Source: Bostrychus sinensis | Lineage: Eukaryota; Chordata; Actinopteri; Gobiiformes; Eleotridae | Direction of reading: 5' to 3' | Length of the DNA: 64,000 bases | NCBI GenBank assembly: GCA_020698575.1 | Contig: CM036239.1 | Span: 46,527,763-46,591,762, forward strand | Shown: positions 47,150-55,918 of the stretch, piece after piece | Numbering within the stretch: the stretch's first letter is position 1 | How the letters are laid out: the number at the start of each line of letters is the position of its first letter | Program-made: the position numbers and the translations under genes | Notes under the pieces: model-generated | Databases searched by the model: none | Told to the model about the DNA's origin: nothing | What the model saw: the letters and a program-made list of their open reading frames with translations, nothing else

Positions 47150-47895
47150 GCTACAGACCTGATATCAATTAACTTCATTAGTTGCTAGATGTTCAGCTGA
47201 AACTTTCAGTCATTTGTTGCCCCTGTACTAACTATTGTGGGACCTGTAGCAGGCATCAAATTTGAAATGAACTCTTGTGCATAAAAGTGTAACATTTCTC
47301 AGTGTAAACATTTGTTATGTTATTGATGTTCTATTGTGAATAAAATATTGGCTCATGTGATTTGAATGTTTTTTAGTTTTCATTTTATTTAAATTAAAAA
47401 ACAAACAAACGTCCCAGTGTTTCCTTAATGCTGTGACGCCAACAACGCTCGAAGTGAACGGATCTCTTTATGTACAAAATGGGAGAATAAATGAACTTTA
47501 ACATGATGCAGTATTTCCCAGTTAAGAAGACTTTTCAGCAAGATATTTTTGTGAGTGTCTTTTTGTGTGTGCTGTCAGTGGCATTGACCTCTCTGTAGCT
47601 CCTTTTGTAGCCTCTCCTGCACCAAACAGTGGCTCAACTTTTTTGCTCTGTCACTAATGGAAAAGAGTAAAAGTGTTGCTTGTTTTGAACTAAGATATCC
47701 ATGACCAGAGCTTTAGTGTTTGCAGACATGAGGTTAAAGTGTCAAGGTACATTACATTAGGGCCGGGAGGAAACGGTTTTTCAAAGTTGCTAACTACCAT
47801 CAATTTCACAAAGATCTGACAGCATCAAACCCAGGGAGCTGTGTTTCTGCAATGTTTCTGCTTTTTTCATTTAGACAAAAATGTGATAGTAATGG

Positions 47896-48129
47896 TCTAA
47901 ATGTTTGAGTACCTACTGCTACTACTACTACTACTCCTGCAACTGCAGCTACTCCTCTTACTCCTCCTTCTACTACTACTAATAAGATACCACTGCTACT
48001 GTTGTGAGACAGGTGCTACCCAATTTGCCACTGAGTAAAAAAAGTTTCAGTTTTATTTAGACTTCCTCAAAAATGTACTCACCTAAAGGTGTAAATGTTT
48101 GAGAACAGTACCTGCTACTACTATTACTA
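47896..48129. repeat. Compound trinucleotide repeat, left part
   Basis: Blocks of ACT/TAC-type trinucleotides alternate with a longer spacer. The spacer runs GTGCTACCCAATTTG... through GTCTAAATGTTTGAGTACAG to CCTGCTACTACTA. The same spacer recurs at 57958-58800 beyond the transposon, so the two parts were once one array. Confidence 0.75.
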
Positions 48130-48502
48130 CACTGCAAAAACTACCCTACTACAAGTAAGCCAAATTGTCTTAAAACTTAACTTTTCTTATATCAAGCAAA
48201 AAATCTGCCAATGGGGTAAACAAATTTTGCTTGACTAAAATTCTTAATACTAGAATATTTTTCTAGTAACTTTAAGTTACTGAGCCCTAAAACAAGGAAC
48301 CAGTTCTAAGTTTAAGTTGTTCTTATTACAAGACTAGATTTAGATTTATTTGAATTATGGCTAGATTTAAGTAAAATTTCCTCACTACATGGTAAAAAAT
48401 GTAGGCCAAATTTTCTTATCAGAAGAATAGATTTAGGTAAATTTGACTTTTTATGTGGCTAGATTTAACCAACATTACACATTATTCTAGTTTTAAGAAT
48501 AC

Positions 48503-48506
48503 TGAG
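48503..48506. repeat. Target-site duplication, left copy
   Basis: TGAG immediately before the 5' LTR. The same four bases follow the 3' LTR at 56839-56842. A 4-5 bp duplication is usual for Ty3/Gypsy integrases. Confidence 0.85.
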
Positions 48507-48707
48507 TGTAACCAGAGTAAAATTGTACTTTTATTTTTATATGTGAACTTCACCAAATCCTTCACTGTATTCAATGTTCTATGTTTATTACATGGTTAAA
48601 TACAAGTTCTAGCCTTTTCTCATTGTTATAACAGTATTGCACATTTATGCCTGTACTGTCACTTTAAGAGAGAACACGATGTGCCTACATGCTGCTGTAG
48701 CAGCGCC

Positions 48708-49031
48708 TCCCTCAGTCTGCGCTATGCTATCTGAGAGGAGGTATGTATTGTAGTGCTCCCGCAAATATAATTGTATTATTTGGTGTAAAAGCTTTGATAA
48801 ACATGAAGATTCATTGTTAAAACACCACTGTTCATAATTTTACTGTTCACATGTAGAAATGTGACCCATGTTAAAGTGTTTTGCTGTCTTTAGCAAGTTT
48901 ACAGTATGCACATGTCTCAGAGCTAGCTACAGCTTTCTCCATGTGTTTACTTGCTAACAGGGGACTGATGAGCTGTGTACATGGGAGAGACTGCATGTGA
49001 CAAGGATTTCTATGTTCTTTTATTTGTGCAG
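48708..49031 (+). other. Split 104-bp segment with intron-like 220-bp insert (5' LTR)
   Basis: Part A (48708-48740) ends GAGAGGAG. The insert opens GTATGTATTG (48741) and closes TTGCTAACAG (48960). Part B (48961-49031) starts GGGACTGATG and ends TTTATTTGTGCAG. The insert has a strong 5' splice site, a CTAAC motif and AG, without terminal inverted repeats or a target duplication. Part B is followed by another GTATGT. Confidence 0.8.
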
Positions 49032-49170
49032 GTATGTGCAGTGCATTCATATATTGTTCAGTTAATCCGTGTTAAACCCTGGGCATTTTACAATATCATA
49101 AATGTGTATTTTTTATTTTTATTACTAAAACTGTGAAATGGTCTAACCTATATATGCACAGTGTTAGCTG

Positions 49171-49274
49171 TCCCTCAGTCTGCGCTATGCTATCTGAGAG
49201 GAGGGGACTGATGAGCTGTGTACATGGGAGAGACTGCATGTGACAAGGATTTCTATGTTCTTTTATTTGTGCAG
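49171..49274 (+). other. Joined 104-bp segment lacking the insert (5' LTR)
   Basis: Parts A and B are contiguous here and identical to 48708-48740 plus 48961-49031. Continuity is exact at the predicted splice junction (GAGAGGAG|GGGACTG). Downstream sequence differs (AACTATGATTAAAAG). It looks like a reverse-transcribed spliced leader fixed in the LTR. The same arrangement is in the 3' LTR (56120-56443 and 56583-56686). Confidence 0.8.
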
Positions 49275-49427
49275 AACTATGATTAAAAGTGCATCCAGTG
49301 GTCAGCAGGGTATTTGGTCCTTCCTTCAGCGCAGCACACATCGAACACAACGCAGATTGACTAATGTAAACGGATGTGCAACAAGGCAGCATTAGACTTT
49401 TAATGAGCAAAATCGCACCCGTTACAA

Positions 49428-49440
49428 TGGTGCCGTGACC
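49428..49440 (+). promoter_or_regulatory. Primer-binding site
   Basis: TGGTGCCGTGACC begins two bases after the 5' LTR and starts with TGG, complementary to the CCA of a tRNA 3' end. It would prime minus-strand synthesis. I did not identify the cognate tRNA with confidence. Confidence 0.7.
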
Positions 49441-49700
49441 TCTCAAGGACTGATTCAAGGTTCGACGCCAGCTCGTTCGCCGTGGGAAGCTGCTGTCGCT
49501 CGCCCTTTATGGTACTCAGGTATTTCTTCATTGGACCACGCGTACATTTTTTTTTACATGGACTGAGTTGCTTTTATGGACAATTTAGTGTTGTGAGAGA
49601 CATTTTCCTTTTGTTTTTGATTTTCTTCTGAGGGTCTCATTCCTGAGACTTGGGCATTTTCTGTGTACAGATTTTTTTTCTCCTGTGTATTGAGTGAAAC
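49441..49700 (+). other. Untranslated leader of the retrotransposon
   Basis: Between the primer-binding site and the gag ATG. It probably carries packaging signals, but no specific structure was verified. Confidence 0.5.
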
Positions 49701-51065
49701 ATGGCTGAAGGTAACACGTATTTTGTTGAGCGTGAGGATGTTGATGCTGATAGTGTCCCGTTTCAGTTCCAGTTTGGCGTGGGGAGGGGGTTTCGTGATC
49801 AGACCCCAGTTGCCAGAGCACCAGGAAATACTGGTCCTGTATTAGCCAGTCCACAACTTACCTCAACACGTTATGTTAACCGTGACCTACCAAGTCAAGT
49901 TGAACAGAGCGCTGACTTAAGTTTGCTCATTGCACAATTAGCTGATAAAATTGGTGAATCTATCACTGCCAAGTTACAGTCTGACAGGTGCACACGTAAT
50001 GTGAACAGTGACACTAACTTTGCTGCAGAAACGTCTGGCATGACACAACCTAACATTAGTCTCGTCATGCATTCTGATGTAAAGGAACCACCCATCTTTA
50101 GAGGCGATGGTTCAGACAAGTTTTCCGTACATGAATGGGAAAATCTCATGACATTGTATTTGAGGAAGCGAGCTGTTCCGCTACAAGAACAATCACAAGA
50201 GATTTTAGCAAAGCTTATGGGCAAAGCAGGGGACGTTGTCCGAATAAAGTTGCGCAATGACAGAGCCATTGACGATGCTGCTCATCCTCATGTGATTTTT
50301 GACATTCTGAAGCAACACTTTAGTGAGATGACCTACTCGAGCATGCCACTGGCGGATTTCTATAACACGTTGCCGTTGCCTGGTGAGGATGCTATGGAGT
50401 ACTGGATTAGACTAAACAAAACTGTGGATGTGGCAAATGAATGTCTGCGGAGACAGGGTCGCAGTATTGATGACCCAGGCCATGAAGTCAGTATGATGTT
50501 TGTCAAACACTGCCCTGACCCATCTCTCTCTGGTGTTTTTAAGTTCAAGTCAGCAGAAAAGTGGACTGCCAGTGAAATTCAAGAAAGACTGGATGAGCAC
50601 TTACAGGAAAAGAAATCTCGTGCTGCTGCTGGGAGACCACTGCAGCCTGGCTCGGTAGTTTACAAAGTCCAATCCCAGTCTGTGCCGATGGTTGGCGGTG
50701 CGCTTGGGGCTGATGATGTTAAACCCCTAGTGCGGTCTCCACCCTCTGCTGTATCATCAAATGTTGCAGGTGTTGACGTTGATTGCATGAGAAGTCTGGT
50801 GAGTGTGTTAGACCGGTTAATTACCCAACACACGCAGGTACCGGCTAACCTGAACTCTCACTCCACCTTGCCCCAACTCCCTAAAAGAATATGTAGAGTT
50901 TGTGACTGTGCTGACCATTCCACACTCTCCCATTGCAGACGGGAGAACAGATGCCTTAAGTGTTTGTCTCCTGGCCATTGGAAAAAGGATTGTCCTGTAC
51001 GTGGAAACCAGCGCCACTCTAGGCCCTCCGCCGCCTCCAATGCACAGGATCCACAGTTAAACTAG
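49701..51065 (+). CDS. gag: Gag polyprotein (454 aa)
   Basis: Structural protein of the particle that packages the element's RNA. The start AAACATGG has a good initiation context (A at -3, G at +4). The middle (about residues 125-300) is a helical, Trp/Leu-rich region in the position of a capsid domain (EWENLMTLYLRKRAV, IFDILKQHFSEM). The C-terminus has two zinc knuckles: a variant at residues 398-412 (Cys-x2-Cys-x4-His-x5-Cys) and a standard CCHC at 418-431 (CLKCLSPGHWKKDC) for RNA binding. No stops or frameshifts. The frame closes at TAG directly after a GTTAAAC heptamer, and the pol frame is already open there (-1), so Gag-Pol is probably made by frameshifting. Confidence 0.93.
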   Translation: MAEGNTYFVEREDVDADSVPFQFQFGVGRGFRDQTPVARAPGNTGPVLASPQLTSTRYVNRDLPSQVEQSADLSLLIAQLADKIGESITAKLQSDRCTRNVNSDTNFAAETSGMTQPNISLVMHSDVKEPPIFRGDGSDKFSVHEWENLMTLYLRKRAVPLQEQSQEILAKLMGKAGDVVRIKLRNDRAIDDAAHPHVIFDILKQHFSEMTYSSMPLADFYNTLPLPGEDAMEYWIRLNKTVDVANECLRRQGRSIDDPGHEVSMMFVKHCPDPSLSGVFKFKSAEKWTASEIQERLDEHLQEKKSRAAAGRPLQPGSVVYKVQSQSVPMVGGALGADDVKPLVRSPPSAVSSNVAGVDVDCMRSLVSVLDRLITQHTQVPANLNSHSTLPQLPKRICRVCDCADHSTLSHCRRENRCLKCLSPGHWKKDCPVRGNQRHSRPSAASNAQDPQLN

Positions 51066-51115
51066 AGAACCCACATCTGGCGAGGGGTGGTGTGGGTAGC
51101 ATGGACAATTCCCTC
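51056..51115 (+). promoter_or_regulatory. Candidate -1 ribosomal frameshift signal between gag and pol
   Basis: The heptamer GTTAAAC (51056-51062) sits in the gag frame as G TTA AAC directly before the TAG stop. After a 6-nt spacer, ACCCACA (51069-51075) pairs perfectly with TGTGGGT (51091-51097). Within the loop, GAGGGG (51082-51087) can pair with TCCCTC (51110-51115, one G-U), which makes an H-type pseudoknot with loops of 6, 3 and 12 nt. The pol frame (-1) has no stop from 51023 onward. Heptamers of this type followed by a pseudoknot drive -1 frameshifting in several RNA viruses. Function here is inferred. Confidence 0.65.
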
Positions 51116-54100
51116 TTAGAAACCAATCTGGCTGAACTGTACGATGGCGCTTGTGCTACAGCACCCAAGGGGACTCAAATTGTTATTCAGTGTACCCAGA
51201 AAATCCAGGCCTTTGGCGAGCTGTTTTATACGCCTGTCCTAGTCAACAAAGACGTGAATCTTGAAGGCATGTTGGACTCGGGCTCTATGGCTTGTAGCAT
51301 AAATGAGAGTGCTCTCGAGAAACTCCGCTCTGCTGGTGTGTTACCGGAAAAACAGCAGCCTGTGGAAGATGTAGTTCTTATTGGCTGTGGTGGTCTTAGG
51401 ACACGGCCTGAAGGTTTCTACGACTTGGAAATGCACCTGTATGGGATACATATCATTGTACCGACTCTGTTTGTGCCTGGCCAGCAAGATGATCTCATTC
51501 TTGGCTCTAATGTCATTAAACACATTATCCATGTATTGAAGGGAGTTGATGACTATTGGAACATTGCCTCTAAACACGGACACCAATTTGACCCTGAGAT
51601 TGATCGTTTTCTGTCAATGTTTACCAACGTTGAGCACTGGAGAGGTGGTGCTGTCCCTGACAAGATAGGCACTGTAAAGCTCACCCAAGCTGTAACCTTG
51701 CTGCCAAAACATGAGCACTTAGTTTGGGGTAGGCTTCCTGCCAACGTGCCTATGTCCCCGGGTAGCACTGTTATCGTGGAGCCTACCAGCTCGAGGGCCA
51801 TGCCGCGAAATGTTTTAGTGGGCCGCCTGGTTACACCACTATGGGGCGATAGGTGGGTGCCTATGACTATTGTTAACCCAACTAACAAACCTGTTACTCT
51901 AAAGAGAAATTGCAAATTGGCCGATGTTTCACCCTGCTTGGCAATGGAAGATTTTGATGTTTTCCAAGGCCTGCATGTAGCTGCAGGTGACAAGCAAAGT
52001 GGCGCAGAGGATGGAAATGCGGCCTCCAACAGCCCCTGTGACATGCCTGAGATGGTCAAATGCCTGTCTGACTTAGGTCTTGGAGACATTGATATTGACT
52101 CCTGCCAAGTTACAGAAGCCTGCAAGTTAAACCTCGCGCGGCTGCTGGTTGAGTATCAAGACATCTTTTCCAGACATTCACTGGACTGTGGTGAGGTAAA
52201 GGGCTATATGCACCGCATCCGTCTCACTGATGATCGTCCGTTTCGCCTACCATACAGGAGAGTTCCCCCAGCGCATTATCAAAAGTTGCAGCAGGTGCTC
52301 AATGATATGGAGGAGAGAGGGATAATCAGGAAGTCTTCTAGTGAGTACGCTTCACCCTTGGTCATGGTATGGAAAAAGGATGGAGGGTTGAGGATTTGTA
52401 CTGACTTTAGGTGGTTGAATGCCCGCACCTTGAAAGATGCCCACCCTCTGCCTCACCAGGCCGATTGTTTGGCTGCCCTTGGCGGCAACTGCCTGTTCAG
52501 TACGATGGACCTGACCTCGGGCTTCTTTAATGTTCCTTTACACGAGGACGACAAGAAGTACACCGCATTCACAACCCCACTAGGGCTGCATGAATACAAC
52601 CGAATGCCTCAGGGCCTGTGCAACAGCCCTGCGTCTTTTATGAGGATGATGATTGGAATCTTTGGGGACATGACCTTCTCTAAACTGCTCTGCTACCTCG
52701 ACGACCTTCTAATTTTTGCACCTTCTGAGGACGAGGCCCTGTCAAGACTCCATACTGTGTTCCAGAGGCTTCGGGAATACAATCTAAAGCTGGCCCCAAA
52801 AAAGTGCTACTTCCTACGGGAAAGGGTTGGATTTCTTGGCCACATTATTGATAGGAAAGGTGTGTCCGTGGATCCCTCAAAGGTCGAGGTCATCACTAAC
52901 ATGAGAGCCTGTGATCTTATGGAGGACGATGCCTGCACGCCTTCAGTCCGACGCATCAAGTCCTTTCTCGGTATGGTATTTTACTATCAACATTTCATAC
53001 CGAACTGCTCTTCCATTGCAAGGCCTTTGTTTGCACTGACGGCTGGTCAGAAGAGAAAGGGGATGTTGGCCAAGTCTAGAAATTCCCGGGGCACTTTTCG
53101 GAAACTTACCCCTGCAGACTGGTCTGATGGATGCGTTAAGGCCTTTGAGCAGCTAAAAACTATGCTCTTAGAATGTGTTGTGCTTGCCCACCCGAACTTT
53201 GATGAACCATTTGTTTTATCAACCGATGCATCACTGGACGGCCTTGGTGCAGTGCTTTCTCAAGTGCCCCAGGGTGAGTCTAAAGCCAGACCTGTTGCTT
53301 TCGCAAGTAAGACCCTGAGTGTATCACAGCGACGGTACCCTGCCCATCGACTGGAACTTTTAGCTCTCAAGTGGAGTGTTTGTGAAAAGTTTAGCCACTG
53401 GCTGAAAGGGCGGAGTTTCACGGTTTGGACGGATAATAATCCACTTACCTACCTCCTGACTAAACCGAAACTGGATGCATGTGAAGTCCGCTGGGTCTCT
53501 AAGCTGGCATCCTACACCTTTGATATTAAACACCTGCCAGGTAGGGGTAACGTAGTGGCGGATGCACTGAGTCGTGACCCCTTTGCAAGACCTGTCGGTC
53601 AGAGACTTTTATCAGAGCCATACTCCTCCCTAGTTCAGGAAGCAGATCAAGTGGGTGAACAGTCAGTGCAGGATGCTTTCAGGGTCAGCTGCCAGTCTCA
53701 GGCCTTAAGTTCAGCAGCCCTTCCCTCGAACAGTGTGCTGTGTGATGCATCTGAAGTAAAGGCACTTTGTTTGTCCCATAGTGAGTGGGTTAGTGCTGCC
53801 GAGTCCAGGGCACTCTGTTTAGTCCAACATGTGCGGCAAGTGTCTTGTGGTCAAGATACACCTCCTGTATTGTCTGCCTCAGACCTCCAGTCAAGCCAAC
53901 AACAGGATCATGCAATTTCTAGAGTGTTGCCTTTCGTTACAGCCAGAAAAAGACCAACCAGACGGGAAAGGTTTGGTGCGGACCCACAGGTTCTAAGACT
54001 GTTTAAGCACTGGGACAGATTAGTTGTCCGTGACGATGTCCTATACAAAGTGGCGCGAGATCCAGTATCCAAGCAAAAGAGATTCCAGTATGTTTTGCCA

Positions 54101-55600
54101 CAGAATCTGAGGAACAAGGCATTGTCTGGTCTCCATGACATGGCCGGTCACCAGGGCCAGGACCGCACCCTTTCACTGGCAAGGCAACGTTTTTTCTGGC
54201 CTGGTATGGAGAAGGATGTACGGGAGTACGTAAGGTGTTGCCAGAGGTGCGTGGTTGGCAAATCCCCTGAACCGTCCGCTCGAGCCCCACTTGAGAGTAT
54301 TAAGAGCTCTGCTCCTATGGAGTTAGTGTGTATAGACTTTTGGTCGGCAGAGGACAGCAAGCAGAGGTCGGTAGATGTTCTGGTGGTTACCGACCACTTT
54401 ACTAAATTAGCTCATGCATTCCCTTGTGCCAACCAGACAGCTAAGCAGGTCGCTAGGAAGCTCTGGGATAATGTTTTTTGTGTCTATGGCTTTCCCGTGA
54501 GGATTCATTCTGACCAGGGCACAAATTTTGAGAGCAACTTGATAGCGGAGCTCCTCAGATTGGCTGGTGTTGCAAAGTCCCATACGACTGCTTACCACCC
54601 TATGGGGAATGGGGGTACAGAAAGGTTCAACCGCACTCTGGGCAGTATGCTTAGGACACTGCCACTGAAGGAAAAGCAACATTGGCCCCAACAGATTCAA
54701 ACACTTACTTTTGCATATAATGCTACTGTCCATGAAACAACGGGCTATGCTCCATTTTTTCTAATGTTCGGCCGTGTCCCAAGACTACCAGTTGATATAA
54801 TGTTCAAGCAAGTTTTGAATGATCCTGCTGTTGCTGACTATGACTCTTATGTCAAAATGCTGCTCTCCTCGCTCAAATGTGCCTTCGAAATTGCCCAAAA
54901 ACATTCTTCCTCTGAACAACAGCACCAAGCCAGGCAGTACAATAAGCGTGTCAAGGGCGCTTTCCTGTCTGTGGGAGATCGTGTTTTGGTGGCTAATAGA
55001 GGTGAACGAGGAAAAAGAAAGCTGGCTGATAAGTGGGAGGACAAAGTGTACACTGTTATTGATGCGAACCCCGACATTCATGTCTACAAGATTAGTGATC
55101 CTGAAGGCCACACGAAAGTTGTACACAGGAACCTTTTATTGGACGTGAACTTTCTGCCACTCCCAGACTTTCATATTGAACCAGATGCTACTGACTGTTC
55201 CTTGCTCAGTGAGTCACCTCTTATGGACGATTCGATCAGTACTGTCTCTGCGTCCATGATTGGTGAACAGAGCCTGAATGAATCGAGGGTGGATTTGGAG
55301 ATACTGCCGGGAGCCTCGCCTAGTTCTGATTTAGTCCCCCACAGTTTTGCTGCTGCAACAAGAGTCTGTCAGTCTGATTCACTCTTACCTGGACATGACT
55401 CTGCTACTGACACACATTCACGGACTTCATTTCACGCTGACACAGACGCGTGCTCAGGGAATGGTACCCAAGTGAGAACCCGTGCGGGGAGGATAGTGAA
55501 GTCTGTGAACAGATTGATTGAGTCTATGGTTCAAGTGCCTTATTTTAAGAGTCCACCTGTTTTATTTGGTGATGGTTCACAAACTGTTTTCATTGCTTAA
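51062..55600 (+). CDS. pol: Pol polyprotein: protease, reverse transcriptase, RNase H, integrase
   Basis: Enzymes that mature the particle, copy its RNA to DNA and insert it. The start given is the first codon after a -1 shift; the first in-frame ATG is at 51101. In order: an aspartic protease with Asp-Ser-Gly at 51275; reverse transcriptase (about 52230-52900), with RICTDFRWLN, FSTMDLTSGF, LPQG-like RMPQGLCNSPASF and YLDD at 52694; RNase H (about 53210-53560), with STDASLDGLGAVL and the TDNNPLTYL block; integrase with an HHCC zinc finger (LHDMAGHQG, CCQRC, 54120-54260) and catalytic Asp 54335, Asp 54512 and Glu 54620, spaced D-58-D-35-E. A GPY/F-like module follows (VGDRVLVANRG...WEDKVY), though the Gly-Pro-Tyr itself is not conserved. 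Uninterrupted for about 1,510 codons; all catalytic residues are present. Confidence 0.95.
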   Translation, partial: LENPHLARGGVGSMDNSLLETNLAELYDGACATAPKGTQIVIQCTQKIQAFGELFYTPVLVNKDVNLEGMLDSGSMACSINESALEKLRSAGVLPEKQQPVEDVVLIGCGGLRTRPEGFYDLEMHLYGIHIIVPTLFVPGQQDDLILGSNVIKHIIHVLKGVDDYWNIASKHGHQFDPEIDRFLSMFTNVEHWRGGAVPDKIGTVKLTQAVTLLPKHEHLVWGRLPANVPMSPGSTVIVEPTSSRAMPRNVLVGRLVTPLWGDRWVPMTIVNPTNKPVTLKRNCKLADVSPCLAMEDFDVFQGLHVAAGDKQSGAEDGNAASNSPCDMPEMVKCLSDLGLGDIDIDSCQVTEACKLNLARLLVEYQDIFSRHSLDCGEVKGYMHRIRLTDDRPFRLPYRRVPPAHYQKLQQVLNDMEERGIIRKSSSEYASPLVMVWKKDGGLRICTDFRWLNARTLKDAHPLPHQADCLAALGGNCLFSTMDLTSGFFNVPLHEDDKKYTAFTTPLGLHEYNRMPQGLCNSPASFMRMMIGIFGDMTFSKLLCYLDDLLIFAPSEDEALSRLHTVFQRLREYNLKLAPKKCYFLRERVGFLGHIIDRKGVSVDPSKVEVITNMRACDLMEDDACTPSVRRIKSFLGMVFYYQHFIPNCSSIARPLFALTAGQKRKGMLAKSRNSRGTFRKLTPADWSDGCVKAFEQLKTMLLECVVLAHPNFDEPFVLSTDASLDGLGAVLSQVPQGESKARPVAFASKTLSVSQRRYPAHRLELLALKWSVCEKFSHWLKGRSFTVWTDNNPLTYLLTKPKLDACEVRWVSKLASYTFDIKHLPGRGNVVADALSRDPFARPVGQRLLSEPYSSLVQEADQVGEQSVQDAFRVSCQSQALSSAALPSNSVLCDASEVKALCLSHSEWVSAAESRALCLVQHVRQVSCGQDTPPVLSASDLQSSQQQDHAISRVLPFVTARKRPTRRERFGADPQVLRLFKHWDRLVVRDDVLYKVARDPVSKQKRFQYVLPQNLRNKALSGLHDMAGHQGQDRTLSLARQRFFWPGMEKDVREYVRCCQRCVVGKSPEPSARAPLESIKSSAPMELVCIDFWSAEDSKQRSVDVLVVTDHFTKLAHAFPCANQTAKQVARKLWDNVFCVYGFPVRIHSDQGTNFESNLIAELLRLAGVAKSHTTAYHPMGNGGTERFNRTLGSMLRTLPLKEKQHWPQQIQTLTFAYNATVHETTGYAPFFLMFGRVPRLPVDIMFKQVLNDPAVADYDSYVKMLLSSLKCAFEIAQKHSSSEQQHQARQYNKRVKGAFLSVGDRVLVANRGERGKRKLADKWEDKVYTVIDANPDIHVYKISDPEGHTKVVHRNLLLDVNFLPLPDFHIEPDATDCSLLSESPLMDDSISTVSASMIGEQSLNESRVDLEILPGASPSSDLVPHSFAAATRVCQSDSLLPGHDSATDTHSRTSFHADTDACSGNGTQVRTRAGRIVKSVNRLIESMVQVPYFKSPPVLFGDGSQTVFIA

Positions 55601-55906
55601 GTACATTTTTGTTTGTGTAATGGCTATGGCATGTGTCTTTGGCTGTTTTTTTTTTTTTTTCTTCTCCATATGTCTATATGGTTGAGTGTGGTTTTGGGTC
55701 CGAGCACTGTGTGGCGTACAAGGCGTCACATTTACATAGGGAGATGTTGAGACTTGATCAATCTTTATATTTCCTGAACCTTGAGTGAGGTACCTTTTAT
55801 GTTGGTTGAAGGACTAGGTCCATTGATTTGCTTGAGACAGATACTGTTTGTGACATATCCTCTTCGATATCCTGTGCAGGTTACATTCAGGATGTTGGTG
55901 AATTTC
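55601..55906 (+). other. 3' untranslated part of the retrotransposon
   Basis: It contains a T-run (55647-55660) and no env-like frame. One 76-codon frame across it runs into the LTR and is not coding-like. Confidence 0.6.
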
Positions 55907-55918
55907 AGGAGGGGTGAA
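55907..55918 (+). promoter_or_regulatory. Polypurine tract
   Basis: AGGAGGGGTGAA directly before the 3' LTR; the expected primer for plus-strand synthesis. It is purine except for one T. Confidence 0.75.

Larger units (their letters stand above)
46383..47424. mobile_element. Tc1-like DNA transposon with long terminal inverted repeats, interrupted
   Basis: The left region contains CATGAGCCAATATTTTATTC and ATAACATAACAAATGTTGAC. The right region carries the reverse complement (GTAAACATTTGTTATGTTAT; GAATAAAATATTGGCTCATG). The inverted repeats are therefore about 130 bases, with outer ends GGAAATGTTGGGAC and GTCCCAGTGTTTCC. The interior holds a minus-strand transposase N-terminus remnant (46931-47149) and a separate CACTGCAAAAA-ended element (46513-46859). 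Superfamily is inferred from the transposase remnant. Confidence 0.75.
48507..49426 (+). repeat. 5' long terminal repeat (920 bp)
   Basis: Begins TGTAACCAG and ends CCCGTTACA, so the termini TGTAAC/GTTACA are 6-bp inverted complements with canonical TG...CA. It holds a duplicated 104-bp segment: 48708-48740 plus 48961-49031 (split by a 220-bp GT...AG block), and 49171-49274 (joined). Possible control signals are TATATATG at 49150, which lies 21 bases before the second segment, and ATTAAA at 49282. Promoter use is not proven. Confidence 0.95.

Noticed and set aside
51553..52125. 190-codon frame antisense to pol
   Set aside because: A shadow of the pol frame. Other antisense frames over gag and pol were dropped for the same reason.
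55601..55918. Space for an env gene after pol
   Set aside because: Only about 300 bases remain before the LTR, with no frame of useful length, so there is no envelope protein and the element is not retrovirus-like.
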